A stretch of 64,000 bases of DNA from Isoetes taiwanensis (GCA_021234155.1 JAJEKV010000092.1:2180561-2244560); one strand, 5' to 3'; shown: positions 22,482-35,495, counted from the first letter of the stretch. Notes: generated by a model from the sequence alone, not told the origin. Numbers and translations: made by a program.

Positions 22482-25100
22482 CAGCCTGGACATCCATTTG
22501 ATGGATTTCCAGGTCTTGAGCAGCTGAAATGCAAGGAGGATGCGAATGCTTGCCATCTTGATGACAGATGAGAATGTGTCAGTGAAATCAATGCCCTCTT
22601 GCTGTGTGAATCCCCGAGCAATAAACTGAGCTTTGAGATGATCCAAAGAGCCATCTGCCTTAACTTTTACCTTGTAAAACCATTTGCTAGTGATCAATTT
22701 TTGTCCAGGTGGTAGCGGAACTAGAGACCAGGTCTGATTGGCATGGAGGGAGGCCATTTTCTGGTCCATAGTAGCTTGTCATGCTTCAGCTTGTGGGTCA
22801 AGTAGAGCAGCAGCATAAGAGCTTGGAGCAGATAATCAGATGCATTAAAGGCGACTTGATAGTAGTGGAGAACTCTTTGGGTTGGCTTCCAAGGGCGGCC
22901 AAATTTTCGTGTATATGCCAATGATAGTTGTGAATCTGGCTCATTTGCTGGCGGTGAACCCTGATGGTTAAAGGGAACGGGGCTATCAGGGTGTGCTGGT
23001 GAACCAATTCGTGTAGCATCTGGATTAGCTCCTGTTGTATCATCTCCTACTGCTTCTGTATCAGGGTCTCCTGCTGCTCTTGTATCAGTTGCAACTGCTT
23101 GTGTATCAAGGTCTCCTACTACTCCTGTATGCAACAACATCCAGATCTGGAACTGACAAAGGCAAGGTTAGGGAGGGGCATATTTCAGCTTTACGAGCTG
23201 GAACAAGCAAATCTGCTCCATGTTGATGTTCAAAGAAGATGACATCCCGACTATAGAACACCTGCCGAGTCACTGGATTGAACAATTTGTACCCTTTTTT
23301 GGGTCTAAATGCATTTCTAGGCTTGAGCTTGAGGATCAAAGCATGAGCAAGGCATCCAAAAACTCGCAAGTGGAAAATATTGGGGATCTGACCAGTCCAT
23401 TGCTCAAGGGTTGACTTTTGAATAGGAGACCTTTGAGAGATCAGACGATTCAAGATATAAACAGCAGCGTGGGTTGCTTTTGCCCAAAAAATGAGTGGGA
23501 GATGTGCTTCTGCCAGAAGACATCGAGCCATTTCTTTGATGGTGCGGTTCATCCTTTCTGTTAGTCCATTCTGTTCTACATTGCCTGCTACTGTCATCAA
23601 GTGTTGAATACCTTTTGAAGCACAGAAAGAGGCCATTTGGTGAGACATATACTTCCTGACATTACAAGTCATGAGCACTTGAAGATTTCTGCCAAACCAA
23701 GTGCAAACATAAGCTATGTAATGCTGGAAGTGTGAAAATACCTAGGATTTGAGTTTAAGAAAGAACACTTCCGTAAAGCGTGTGGCATCGTCAACGAAAG
23801 TGAGGAACTAACGTGCTTCACCCAAAGTTTGAGGATGTTCTCCTGATACATCTGAATGTGCCTTTTGCCCTGATTTTTCCATTCGATGATTGCCTATGGA
23901 AAAGGGATGCTTTTGATGTTTTCCTATAGTGCAAACTTCACAACTTGGTGGAAGCTGCAGCGAGGAGAGGATGCCAGATATAGCCTTTGCTTTGATGGTA
24001 CAGTTAATGCTGTTAATGATTAAGAATACTAGTGTGTAAGGTAGCACCGCACTGTTGCAGATTGTAGTTTATACAAATTCCTATATCTGGTTTCAACACC
24101 TATGAGCTGATTTGAGCTTTTCCTATATAAGAATGCTTGATTAGAAAAGAATTCAATGCGAAGGCCGAGATTTGCAAGTTGAGCCACACAAAAGAGGTTT
24201 TGCTCCAATCCCCAGGAATCCAAAGAACATTTGAGATTGATACAGTGCCTGACTCAGCAAGATTGATCTGTATATCGCCTCCTTGAGTGCAAACAAGGTG
24301 ATTGCCATTGCTGAAATGAACATGACTGGATGCGAAAATGGCTTGAGTGCTTGAAAATATTTCTTGATGCCTGTCATATGTTGGGATGCTGCTGAATCAA
24401 TCCATCAGATATCATTGGAGTGCAGCTCATCAAAGAAAGTCATGAAGGCTTTTCCAGGGGCTAAGCTTTCTTGAGTAATTGTGCAACTAGCTTGTGCAGT
24501 ACCTGGGATTTTACCTTGAGCTACCTCAGCAATATACTTCTAATAATCTGCTTTTTTGTGACCATTTTTATTGCAATGTTCACACTTTAGGCTTTTTGAA
24601 TCAGAGGGTCCTGATGAATCAACAACTCATTTGTCAGATGTTGACTTTTCTTTCTCCAACTTTTGAGTATAGAGAGCCATTTGGACATTTGATCCTTGCT
24701 GCTGCAATCGAGTTTCTTCCTGAAGAAGCTTGGCACCTACTTCTCATGTTAATGATGCTGGGGCGGTTTGATAGAACCATCATGACGTTTTCATAAGAGG
24801 GCTCAAACTTGCTAGCAGTGTGAGGCAATTCTGCTGATCTGTAAACGCTGAACACTTTTCATAGAGTTTCAGATGTCCTGCCTCTTAAAGTTAATCCATG
24901 ATGCCTTCTTGCGATATGGGTGCTCATGGATTCTCCTTCTTGCGATTTTGTGGCATAGAGCTGCTGCCGAAGCATGACCTGTGTTGCCAAACTTTTGCTC
25001 TCAAACATATTGAGAAGTTTGGTCCAACACTTATGAGTGTTGTGAGAAATCTTCAGTCTGTTCAGAATAGTAGTGTGAATGCTGCAAATTAACAAGGAAT
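22482..25100 (-). pseudogene. Decayed Copia element, gag to mid reverse transcriptase
   Basis: Minus-strand order from 25100 down is gag (MFESKSLATQVMLRQQLYA), protease region (about 24377, HMTGIKKYFQ), GAG-pre-integrase (CEVCTIGKHQKHPF, about 23930), and integrase core (GIQHLMTVAGNVEQNGLTER, about 23610, and NRLISQRSPIQKSTLEQW). After a linker, reverse transcriptase starts with WSLVPLPPGQKLITSKWFYK and RGFTQQEGIDFTDTFS. It ends at QMDVQAA (about 22485), in the middle of the polymerase. The order protease-integrase-reverse transcriptase is diagnostic of Copia. Several frameshifts separate the pieces. Its 5' end is cut off at 25101 by an LTR fragment. Confidence 0.85.
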
Positions 25101-25228
25101 TGTGACGTTCTCCTGAAATATATGCCATAAATACGTATATTTCTAGGCCATGTCACCATACAAGTCTACTATTATAACCTTGTAGACTATAATAGGTGGA
25201 AAAGGGAGCATGACTAAGTTATTCATAC
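25101..25228 (+). repeat. Ty3 LTR 5'-end fragment
   Basis: Begins TGTGACGTTCTCCTGAAATA and follows the LTR at 52425 closely for about 125 bases (blocks CGCCATAAATACGTA, GGCCATGTCAC, GGGAGCATG, CTAAGTTATTCAT), then diverges. It is broken at its 3' side, and its 5' side abuts the Copia gag. Confidence 0.75.
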
Positions 25229-26096
25229 AAGAAATTTGTCACTGCGACCCGCTTGCATTGTATAATAATTCTATCTGGGAAGGTAATGGAGGAAGTTTTT
25301 TTTAAAACAAAAGCCATCTACCTCTGTATAAGCAACATAATTCCACACTCTCTCTCCCCTCAATAGCAGCAACCATTAGTCCTAATGGGTTGTTTAGCAT
25401 TATCACATTATTGCTTATACATTCTAGTACGTGGCCTTGTCTCGCCAAATCCTTAAGTCTGTATTTCTTCGTTTTTTGTCCCTCGCTCGTATCGACATCA
25501 TCATGTTCACTTCGTCATAATCATATCCCTTTCGGCTGATCTCCAAGCAAGTTAGTGCGATCATTAGTTTTTACTTCCTCGATTGTCCTCTTCTCTGTTC
25601 TTTTTTCTGACATGTTACCACAGCGCTATCGTTGTGGAATTCTTTCACAATGATTGTCTGATAACAAATAATTTCATTAGCAAACTATAAAACGAAATGC
25701 AACGAATTCCCCTCGTGCAAGTAAAAAAGGGATGGAGTTTTTAAGCTCAAGAAAACAGATGAAGTAATACAAATTATGTGTTATGTAGTATTTGCTAGTG
25801 CTCTCTTTGCTAAATCATGTTTGAAAGGCCTGAATGGACCATGTGGAGTGGTGGAATGTTCCTTTGTTGTTAGGTAAAGTCAGCTGCCTATCTCATTGTC
25901 TATTTGTTTTCTTTTGCCGTTATTTTACCTTTTTCTTTAATATAAGTAGCAGATGGTGCCCTTTAATGGTTTGATTGATTGTGGATATAAATTTTGCAGT
26001 TGTAATGCAAGTTTTTGATATAATGTCCGAAATTATATTCCTAGTTTAAGGGAATTTCATCAACTAATGTACTTGAGTCTTGAATTATGTTTGCAG
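25229..26096. other. Spacer upstream of an interrupted host exon
   Basis: No domain or repeat was recognised. The sequence before 26097 ends in a pyrimidine-poor but acceptable acceptor (TTATGTTTGCAG). If the exon at 26097 is real, this is intron. Confidence 0.4.
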
Positions 26097-29000
26097 TCAA
26101 GTCTCTGGATAATCTGATTTTCGATTCCTCATGGCATTGCGAACCCGTAGCTAGAGTTTCTTTAGAAGATTGTGACCGTGGTCTCTTCTTGCAGTTATTT
26201 TACGAGGTCCTAACTTTTTTTTTTTTTTTTTTTTTTGAAAGTAAGAGTTGGTTTTATCATTAATTATGAAATCTCAAAATACATAGCAGAGGTATGCTTT
26301 TAGGAAAAGCATATCAAAATTATAGTCAAATCCAGCAATTGATAACAGAGTGTAAAATAAAGTCTGCACTTTAAGGAAGAAGGTCGATCAGCAGCCACCC
26401 GTAGGAGGATGAATTGGAAGTAGGTAAATAGTAAGTCGCTTTTCCGGAACTGAACCGATTTCAACGAGCAGAACAAGATTGTTGAGGATTCTCGAAAGAT
26501 TATGAACCTGCCAAAAATGTAATCCACCAAAAGAGTAAACCAGAACTAAATTAGATAAAAGCCAGTATATGCTTCTTAGTTTGAAGGCCAAATGGACAGG
26601 GATTTCAGCAATGATCTGAGAAGTAAGAGTTGAAGTAGGCATTAAAGGCATCTGTGGAGCCAAAGAAGTATTGATCAAGGGGCCAATTATTGTAGTAACA
26701 GAGTCGGAACATATCCCTGTCCTCCAGAAGAATTAGCAATGATCCATATAGATCAGCCAGTAACCCCCAGTAACTTATGGCTGTAGTACAGTGTTCTGTA
26801 TCTTGAGAGCTGAGCTTCTGTGAGAATTCGATTATTGGCTGACAGGAATTTCCACAAGCAATGGATTTGGATGACCTCCCTGCAGAATATACTTGCCCAC
26901 AAATCTTCACTTTCCTTCTTGTAACTCATATGTCCTCTTTTCATCAGGAATGACTCCATTGAAGTGGCAATGTCATTTTTCATGACTTGATCCCGAGATC
27001 TCTGACTGAAAGGTGAGTTGCTGGTATCAAATTTATTGCTTCCTTCTCCTCGTAAGAAATTAAGATACTCTAGGATCATCAGAAAGAAATAAGTTAGAGT
27101 CCACAACATTTAGATTGGAAGCAAACAAATCATAGTGACCCCTATACAAACCATAGTCTTCCCATTTCCTGTCAAAATTAGCTCCAAATTTCTTTTTATG
27201 TGCTGTAGCAATAGTCTCAAAATCAAACTGAAAGTGCAATTTTATCCAGAAGATGGACACATTGTTTTTACCATATAACACCCGATTCCTTGCTTTCCAA
27301 ATGTTCCAAAGGGCAATATTAATAATTGTATTGACAAATTTATCATCATGATTCATAAGGGACATAAGATCCCCATTAATTTCAATCCCAAATTTGTCAG
27401 AGAACCAAGACCAGAAACCATTTAGGGTGCTACAAATGAAAATATGGCACATGTCCTCAGGCCTATTACAAGCTAAAGGGCAATTAGCAGAAATATTAGG
27501 GTTTCTTCTGGACATGGAGACCAGATTGTTTAGACTGCCATTAGCAATGAGCCAAATGAAATATGAGACTTTTGGAGGACAATAAGAATGCCAAACCTTA
27601 TGAAATAATTTTTTAAGCTGATCATAAGTAATAGACCATTTCAGCATAGCTTTACACCCATCAATGTTGGAAGTCATGGCATTGTAAACATTTTTCACTT
27701 TGTAATCCCCTTTTTCATTTACCCTCCAGTCACTTTTTCCAGAGTTGACAGATAAGTTTGAGAGGAAGGGTTTGATGATAGAATAAATTTTCTTATCAGA
27801 AGAGGTGCCTCTAATAATACCTTTCAATCTAGTCCAAGAAATGATTCTACCACATACAAACATGTCTCTGATATAAACTAAACCAGCCTCATGCCATTTC
27901 TTATAAATTCTGGGGTGCTTGATAGCAAGAACAGGAGAATTTTGCTCAGTCATGATGGGGTTCCAGAAGATTGGAACATCAGAATGTAGCTCTTCTCTTT
28001 TAATGAAATGGAAATTAGGAGAGATAGCATTCCAAGCCTTGATGAGATTATGCATAAGAGGGGAAATGCTGGGACCTGGTTTCAGCTGATTGAAAGCAGA
28101 ATGAGGAAGCAGATGATGGATTGAGGGGTGACCACAAGGGTGACTTAGAGATATCCAATACCTGATAAAGATATAAGCAGGAGATTGATTCCCATGTATT
28201 GCTTTCCAAATGAGCTTGCCAGCAAGAGATTGAGCTTGGATAAAAAGATTCTTGCAACCTAAAACTCCAGAGACTTTAGACTTGCATATGGAATTCCAAT
28301 TAACCAGATGACTTCCCTTCCAGATGAAATTCCTAATTATCTTCTCAAGCTCCAAATAAACATATTTGGGAGCTACTAGAGCTGTGGAAAAGTAGACATG
28401 AGAACTGGCAAGAACAACATTGGCAATGATAGTTCTACCTGCAAGAGAGAGATAATTTCCATAATTGTTCAACTTCTTTTTGATTCTCGAAATAATAGGA
28501 TCCCAGAGACCTTTGATGCTATGGTTCAAAGCTATAGGCAATCCCAGTAATTTAGTTGCCTGATTAGTAGGAAGGACATTGATACCAGCTAGAACTGGAG
28601 TACTGAGGTCACCAATGATCATACTTTTACACAAATTCAATTGGATACCAGAGGCAGCAGAAAATTGTCTTAAGATCTTAAGAAAAAGATTGATATTTTG
28701 AAGATCAGCATCCAGGAAGGAGAAGGTATCATCAGCATATTGGAGAATGGATATACTATCATCAGAATTTGGAAGTTTTAAACCTTTCAACTGAGCAGTA
28801 TTCTGATAATGCAGAGTGACCTTGGTTAAAAGTTCAGCAGCCACAAGAAAAAGATAAGGAGCTAGAGGACATCCTTGTCTAACTCCACAAGAGAGAGGAA
28901 AGAAGCCAGAGGGGACACCATTGATGAGAACAGCAGAATTGGACCTAGAGTTTAAACCATGTATTAGATTCATGAGTTTGGGATGAAAGCCTATTTTAGA

Positions 29001-30954
29001 CATGGCAAAATCCAAGAAATCCCACCTCACAGAATCAAAGGCTCTTTTAAAATCCAGCTTGAGAAGAATACAGTTTTGATGCGAGATTTTGTTCCAGTGC
29101 AGACCTTCCATAGCAGCCACATAATTATCCAAGATATATCTATTTGGAAGGAAAGCTGATTGATTTTGACTAATATTCCTTTGAAGGAAGCTTTTGATTC
29201 TCAGGGCAATGATCTTAGCACAGAGCTTGTAAGTGGTGTTAGTGAGAGAGATGGGTCTCCAGTCCTGAAACTTGGAAGGATGATCAGCTTTAGGAATCAA
29301 AGAGATAAAGCCACTGGAAATTGAAGGATGCAAATGATTATCATTCCAGAAGGCATGGACAAGGGAGATAACATCAGTTTTGAGTATATCCCAGAACTTA
29401 ATGTAAAATTCTGCAGGAAGGCCATCTGGCCCAGGAGATTTGCCTTTGCTGAAGGAATTTAGAATCTCATAAATCTCATTGTGAGATGGAATGGCAGTAA
29501 TAGCATCATCCATGATTTCACTAGGCTCAAGAAGAATAGAATCCACAGTGGAGATAAACTCATTGGCTTCTGAGGCCATGTTGGGGTCAATTGGCTTGTC
29601 ACTAAAGATATCCATATATCTGCTCTTGAAGAAATTTGCAATTTCAGAATGAGTACTATAATTGTTACCCTGATCATCAAAAGTCTCAGCAATGGAGTTT
29701 CTAAGAACCCTACTCTTGGCAACCCTGAAGAAGAATTTTGAGGAGCCAGAGTCCATGTCATTAGTATACTTAATTTTACATCTAATAGCTGAGCCCTTAG
29801 CTTCCATCTCCTCAATATTCTTAATTCTTCTCTCTAAAATTTCCTCACCTACATGAAGATTATAATTAGAAGGATCATTCTGAATAAGAGACCTAATATC
29901 CTTCATATACACTAGGAGCTGGTTTTTTTCCTTACTTCTCTCCTCCTTGATAATTTTAGACCAGTTTTTAATCCACCCTTTGATTTGTTTGATCTTGGAG
30001 TAAAAACATTTCATAGAGGGCATTTGATTACCAGCAACCACATTTGAATTATTGGAGAGAGTCTCATAAAAGGATCTGAATTGAGAGCAAAATTTCTCAT
30101 TCTCCAGCAGAGAGAAATTGAACTTGTAAGGCGTGCTTCCTTCTCTTTTAATGTTGATGACATGAGAGGTATGAAGGAACTGAGGCTGATGATCAGAAAT
30201 GGAAGTTCCTTCATCACTTGTAACATAGCTATTGTCCCAGAAGGCTGCAGAAGGGTTGGAGACATAAAATCTGTCCAGAGTGCAGAAAACTCTTGCTTTA
30301 TCCTTTTGTTTGTTCGACCAAGTGTAGGTGGCAGTAGAGGAGGGGATATAGATCAGATTATTATCAGCAATAAGAGTATCCCAATTCTCCCTTTCAGTTC
30401 TGGACATATTGATTTTATTTCCCAGTTTAAGATCCCAAGATGGAGTAAACAAGATTGCAAATTAAACGGGAGTGTTGCAGCACTCCCGTTTCAAAGATTC
30501 CCTTTAAAAACACACCATGGTCTTAAAATTGGCCTTTTTTGGATAAACTTGAAAATTTCAGAAGGTTCAATTTTTTTTCCCCCTCATTTTGGCCCCTCAT
30601 TAAGTGACAAGTTTGTTTTTTGCAAAGAAACACCCTTAAAAATGGCAAAATGTAGACATGTATACATAATCTCTGAAAGTGAGATATTAAAAGCATCAAA
30701 ATAGAGAAGAAAAAATAATTATTATTTCTTTAAAAAATTTCAGTACATTAATTTGGCACCCTCCAAATTCGGTGCATATTGAACAATACGCTTATCAGAC
30801 ATTGCAACTGGGTATCTGTCCTAAGTCTCCACGTTTAGCTGTTCCATCAAACATGTTTGACATGTTCTGACGATCTATTGGCTGAATAAAAAACAAGAAA
30901 ATAATCAAGTAAACAAATGAACACTAGGGCACAAAAAACAAAAAATGTAAAAAG

Positions 30955-31138
30955 AAAAGTGTATTCTGGAATACACTTTTGCTTTTCTAGAAAAGACACA
31001 TGTATTCCAGAATACACTTTGGATTTTCAAAGAAAGCAAAAGTGTATTCCGGAATACACTTTTAATTTCCTAAGAAAGCAAATGCGTATTCTGGAATACA
31101 CCTTTGCTTTCTAAGAAATCAAATATGTATTCTGGAAC
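30955..31138 (+). repeat. Left subterminal palindromic repeat cluster
   Basis: Five units with core GTATTCYRGAATAC at about 30960, 31001, 31044, 31087 and 31127 (the last is a half-site), spaced about 42 bases. Fuller units read AGTGTATTCCGGAATACACT, itself a palindrome. About 510 bases from the transposon's left end. Similar clusters near transposon ends commonly bind transposase; that role is inferred. Confidence 0.85.
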
Positions 31139-32503
31139 AACATGTTGCCTATATGTTAAGGTTTAGAGCACCCCACAACTGTTAAAATTGTCATCCTGCA
31201 TTCTGAAATCTTTGAAGAATGGATGGAGACTTGATGTGAATCTGAGATATTCAAAAGTGTGAACCTGAAGAAAATGTAGTAGTGGCCATTGACAAACAAT
31301 CATGATGCAAACGAAGTATGATTTGTCCATCATCTGTGGCCTAGCCTAGTGGCCATTGACAAGCAATCAATCACCAAGGTAGTATTTCTTCAATACATAT
31401 TAAAGCCTTCAACCAAGGATGAAGCTTCCTTCATTTTGCTTCGATGATTAATATCTTTGATGCCATTGACCGAGCTTTTGCTTCGGGTAATTGTTGTTAT
31501 TTTAAGGATTTAACTGGGTAAATTAAGTAATGATAGAAAACCCAATTTTACATGGTAGTTGTCAATTAAGCAATGACAGGAAACACAGTTTTATATGGTA
31601 GTTGAAGTGTACATCTCACATGATCATTTACAAGTAGTCTCCACTAAGTAGTAGATTAATATTTTGCAAGGAGAAAAAATAATATTGTCAGTCACGAGTT
31701 TTATCTAGTTTGAAAGATCCCAAATTCTCAAGCCACGATCGACATGTGTTTTTCCTGCAGATTGAGAATATGGTATCGACTTAAGAGTGTGGTGTGTACA
31801 TGTCATAGAAGGCCCCAAATACTCAGCATCTGCCTATTAAGGTCCCCAAAAGATCCTTTGGGGTTAGTTCAATGGTGTGGGGTTTTTGCTATATTTTTTT
31901 TTTTTTTTTTTTTTGGGTTATGGCACTTCTTTGGCAAACATATGGGCGTGACATGCAATGCCAATTGGGACCCGAAGTTATGGGTTGCTTTTGTTTGGCG
32001 AACAAGAGGCTTTCTCGGACGCAGACTGGTGGCTGCAAGCTGAAGATAGATAAATTCTTTGCTACTATTGCTTCAATTTAAAGATTTAACTTCTTTAACT
32101 TTAATGTGAACAATTGTTAAAGTATTCTAGAGCCATGATATATTTCATTAGCAAACCTGCTGGATGTTCTCTAATTGCACCCAGCATCATTCATGGAAAA
32201 TGGGAGTAATAAAAACCTGAGAATGCACACGTTTTAGAGAGATCTCAAAGAGTACTAACTAGTTGCAACGTCCCTCCAACTATCAATGATAAATTAAGCC
32301 CTGTTACAAAAGCAAGCTTCAATGCACAGCAAACAGCCATCTTGCACTATTATTTAAAAGCCACACAGCATCAATATATCTATGAAATATGCAGAAAAGC
32401 CAAACATCTAGATCTAATCTCTATACTAACAAATGGGGTTGCAAGGCCAAAGATATCCAAAAAGCTTTACTGACGTAGAATCAATCAAGTAATCTGATCT
32501 CAG

Positions 32504-32614
32504 CTAATCTAAGCAAATCACCATGTCTTCTGCTGGTTCAACTGCTGGACACTTTGAATAACCATGTAGAGTACGTTCAACCCTCTGTGAATATCCTGTA
32601 ACAAGATTCTTAAG
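32504..32614 (-). pseudogene. Unidentified terminal-exon-like segment inside the transposon
   Basis: On the minus strand a (CT)n tract ends in TCTGGTGCAG, a good acceptor, and is followed by 36 open codons ([20 protein letters not shown], then CPAVEPAEDMVICLD) and a stop at 32504-32506. It looks like the last exon of a captured gene, but I do not recognise the protein. The alternative frame (ILLQDIHRGLNVLYMVIQSV) is also open to near the same point, so the frame is uncertain. Confidence 0.35.
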
Positions 32615-32624
32615 CTGCACCAGA

Positions 32625-32732
<108 letters not shown>

Positions 32733-32796
32733 CTCCCACATGCTCCAAAAATTTTTGGGAGAGAGCATGAGAGAGGGCGAGAGGGGGGAGAGAGAG

Positions 32797-32899
32797 GTGA
32801 GAGTGGGAAAAACCCACTCTCACCTTTTCGTGTGTGAGAGAGGATTTATGGCTTAACTGGGCCACAGACCATTTCCCATTGACCGACACCAGTTAAGCC
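32797..32899. repeat. Two short perfect hairpins
   Basis: GTGAGAGTGGG, five A, then CCCACTCTCAC at 32797-32823. A second pair, GGCTTAACTGG at 32850-32860 and CCAGTTAAGCC at 32889-32899, has a 28-base loop. No role is known. Confidence 0.7.
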
Positions 32900-32967
32900 C
32901 TTTTCCCTTCTATTTTTTGCGGGCAGGGTCCCTTCTATTTTTTGCAAAGGAGGCCATGGCATTTCGA

Positions 32968-33175
32968 GCACATCTGGGCAGGGCAGGGCACTGGGCAACT
33001 ACGGCGGCTACGGCTATGGATATGAAAAATTCGTGCAGGGCAGGGCACTGGGCAACTACGGCGGCTACGGCTATGGATATGTATGGAGCAGTAAACACAT
33101 GAACCCAGGTATTGTGCAATCTGGTACAGAGAATCCGGCAATTTGAAGGTAGAATCCGGCAATTTGAGGGCAGGG
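32968..33175. repeat. Two local tandem duplications
   Basis: A segment of about 46 bases (core CAGGGCACTGGGCAACTACG) at about 32976-33022 recurs at about 33034-33080. Downstream, AGAATCCGGCAATTTGA occurs twice, at about 33130 and 33152. Non-coding as far as can be seen. Confidence 0.85.
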
Positions 33176-33189
33176 TAGAGCAGTGCATG

Positions 33190-34290
33190 GCATTGTATTC
33201 ACAGATCTGGTTCTGAATTGAAAGTTCTACATAAAATAAATCTTGAAGAAGAGGGCGAGCACGATCTCCAACAGGTGGGCTTATGATATATGGCTCAGCA
33301 GTTGGCCACGCTTCCGGATATAGCTAAATCTATGGCTTCCGAATTTGGCTTCTATTGCAGATTTGGCTTCTATAAGCCAGGAACTTTTTCCTGCAAGCTT
33401 GTCGGATCACGCCCAGCTTTTTCCCAGCAGAGTATCGTTTTTGAATCACAGTGGAGTAAAACATAACGACACTCTTTTGCCCTCTTCAAGGTGGCCTCCT
33501 TCGATCAAACTGTTGGGGGGTTCTTGAGTATCAGACTTCTTACATGATTTATGATTCTTTTAGATGGGCTTCAAGGCTGCAAATCGTGGAAACGGCTTCG
33601 AGGCTATAGAGTTGCAGAAACAGGACCTCAGCTCTTAAGCAAGTAGGCTGATGCTCACACAACTGCGGAATCAAGGCTTCAATAGAGGCCCATACAAGGA
33701 TATTAAGCTTCTACCATATCCAAATCCGGGTTGCTTCTTATTTGATGTGAAAACTTGGAAAACGTGGGATTCAAGCTCTAATCATAGAGAAATGGGCTAC
33801 AAAGAGAGGATGCCTGTGATGCATAGATGAGATTAAACCCACAAAAAGTTTCTTATTTCAATCAGCTATATGTTTTCTTATATGAATTGATGCAGCAACA
33901 AGGATCCTCTGCTTTCAGTTCGAATAGAATGACAGAGCTTGAAAAGCTCGGATATAAATTTAGAGCTTGAAAACAGAGCTTGAATATGGATTTAGATCGG
34001 ATACCAATAACAGAGCTAAGGCATGATTAACAGAGCTCTGGTCATCGGATCAAAAGGCAACACGCTTGTCCCTTATTTTTCCCTGCTTGTCCCTTATTTT
34101 CCCCCTTCTTAAGCCTGCCCGCGCCTGCCCGCATACGTCTGTAGAAATAAAATGCTAACTAAGGGGGGGTTAAGCCTCGAGAGATTATTAGAGATTATTA
34201 TCTCTCATGCCTCTCTCATGAAATACGTACAAATTTTATCTCTCGCCGTATAGCACGAGAGATAAAATATTTGCATGCATGTGGGAAACC
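33190..34290. other. Transposon interior, nothing recognised
   Basis: No family match, splice framework or repeat array. A near-repeat GAGATTATT/ATCTCTC cluster lies at 34180-34265, and CCCTGCTTGTCCCTTATTTT-type text occurs twice near 34065-34100. Confidence 0.4.
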
Positions 34291-34457
<167 letters not shown>

Positions 34458-34960
34458 AATGTCTGAAGTGTTGCCAAATTTGTGATAGCAACAGGTATTC
34501 AATTTCTATCAAATTTATTCATCCCTATGGCCCTGTTAAGTGTAAAGGTGATGAATTTATAAATTGTCCTTGAGTTTCTATTAAAAAAAAGTTAGTCAAA
34601 CACTTACAATAATTGAATACTTTGTAGACTTGAAATGTTCACAAATGTTCCAGTAAAGCTGTTATTCCTTAGGTGGCTGCATAAACAGAACATATATACA
34701 TGAACATAGGCACGTGAGGTCAAGTCTACAGCATGAACCCTCCTTACAGTTCTATGAGATGGGAGAGCTTGCTAATGGCTGAAGGAATGGAACCACTGAA
34801 CATATTGTTGTCCAGCCGCCTGGAAAAGGACTGGCATAGATTAGTAACATACTAGAGGCTTTGCCGGTCAAGAAAATTGTCCACAAAGCATTACATTATT
34901 AGTAATTTAGAGAAGTTGCCAGTTTCTGCCAGATAAAGAGTTGCCATCCACCAACCTGAT
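34458..34960 (-). pseudogene. Captured LRR receptor-kinase fragment, exons and introns
   Basis: Read from the high end down. A degenerate exon near 34955-34900 (LVDGNSLSG). Exon 34819-34748, exactly 72 bases, flanked by TTTTCCAG and GTAAGGA, encodes RLDNNMFSGSIPSAI and SKLSHLIEL. Exon 34676-34608, 69 bases, flanked by TTATGCAG and GTAAGTG, encodes HLRNNSFTG and ISSLQSIQLL. Exon 34532-34458, 75 bases, ends TNLATLQTL before GTAAGC and contains an in-frame TGA. One-repeat-per-exon structure with conserved phase is typical of LRR-RLK ectodomains (L..N.F.G.IP..I..L..L..L). No signal peptide, transmembrane or kinase part is present. It is a genomic fragment carried by the transposon, not a retrocopy. 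Confidence 0.8.
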
Positions 34961-35109
34961 TAATTATGGCAAAAAATAGATCAATCCAACATATTTGACA
35001 CCGTTGAATTTCAAACTGCTTAAGTAACTGCCTCGACTCTGGTACTAACTTGATTGACCTACAAGAGCTTTCCTTTTCACACTTGATGGTTGGATAAACA
35101 TCTGATGCT

Positions 35110-35495
35110 AAATTTCGAAGTCATGAAGCTGCTGCACAATGAGCAGTGTCCCTGTATCTGCAAACTCAAATTTGGTAGCACCTGCTTCGTACCATATTGG
35201 CAAGTCTTTTGATATTGTACTGCGTAGAAGCTGTCACAGAATTTCATGGGAGTCACTTACATCAGTAAATAAAATTCCAGCTACCCCAGCCATTGCAAAG
35301 CAAGCATGGACAAGTTCTGCCTGAGATACCGTCTCAAGCTCTTCGGTTCCTTCCCAAGCTCTAAAGGATCAAATCCAAAGTCACTAGCAAGACTGCAATT
35401 CAAAAACATTGTGAAAATAAGCATATACATGCTTTTAATTCTAATCCGTCAAGGTACTTTGGTGGCGACAAGCCAGACAACCAAGTGTTTCACAA
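35110..35495 (-). pseudogene. Captured PSI antenna (LHCA) gene fragment
   Basis: From 35495 down: WLSGLSPPKYLDG (to about 35446, donor changed to GATTAG); then exon 35392-35261 after ATTGCAG with SLASDFGFDPLELGKEPKSL, a small frameshift, and QAELVHACFAMAGVAGILFT before GTAAGT. The next piece, 35230-35115, has DLPIWYEAGATKFEFADTGT and LLIVQQLH. This is the N-terminal loop, first chlorophyll-binding helix (E..H motif) and helix B-C loop of Lhca proteins; WYEAGA.KF.FA is typical of the Lhca5-like group. The frameshift, changed donor, a 30-base intron and loss of helices show it is dead. Same strand as, and directly upstream of, the LRR fragment. Confidence 0.82.

Noticed and set aside
30955-31138. 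CRISPR-like array of regularly spaced repeats
   Set aside because: Units are palindromic, mirrored at both ends of a plant transposon, and have no cas genes; the spacers are AT-rich and partly repeated.
31744-32081. Open frames around the T-run at about 31893-31914 as genes or as a LINE tail
   Set aside because: No LINE coding on either side, no target duplication seen, and the peptides match nothing.
34458-35495. Functional LHCA-LRR fusion gene
   Set aside because: In-frame stop in an LRR exon, frameshift and changed donor in LHCA, and no signal peptide, transmembrane or kinase part.
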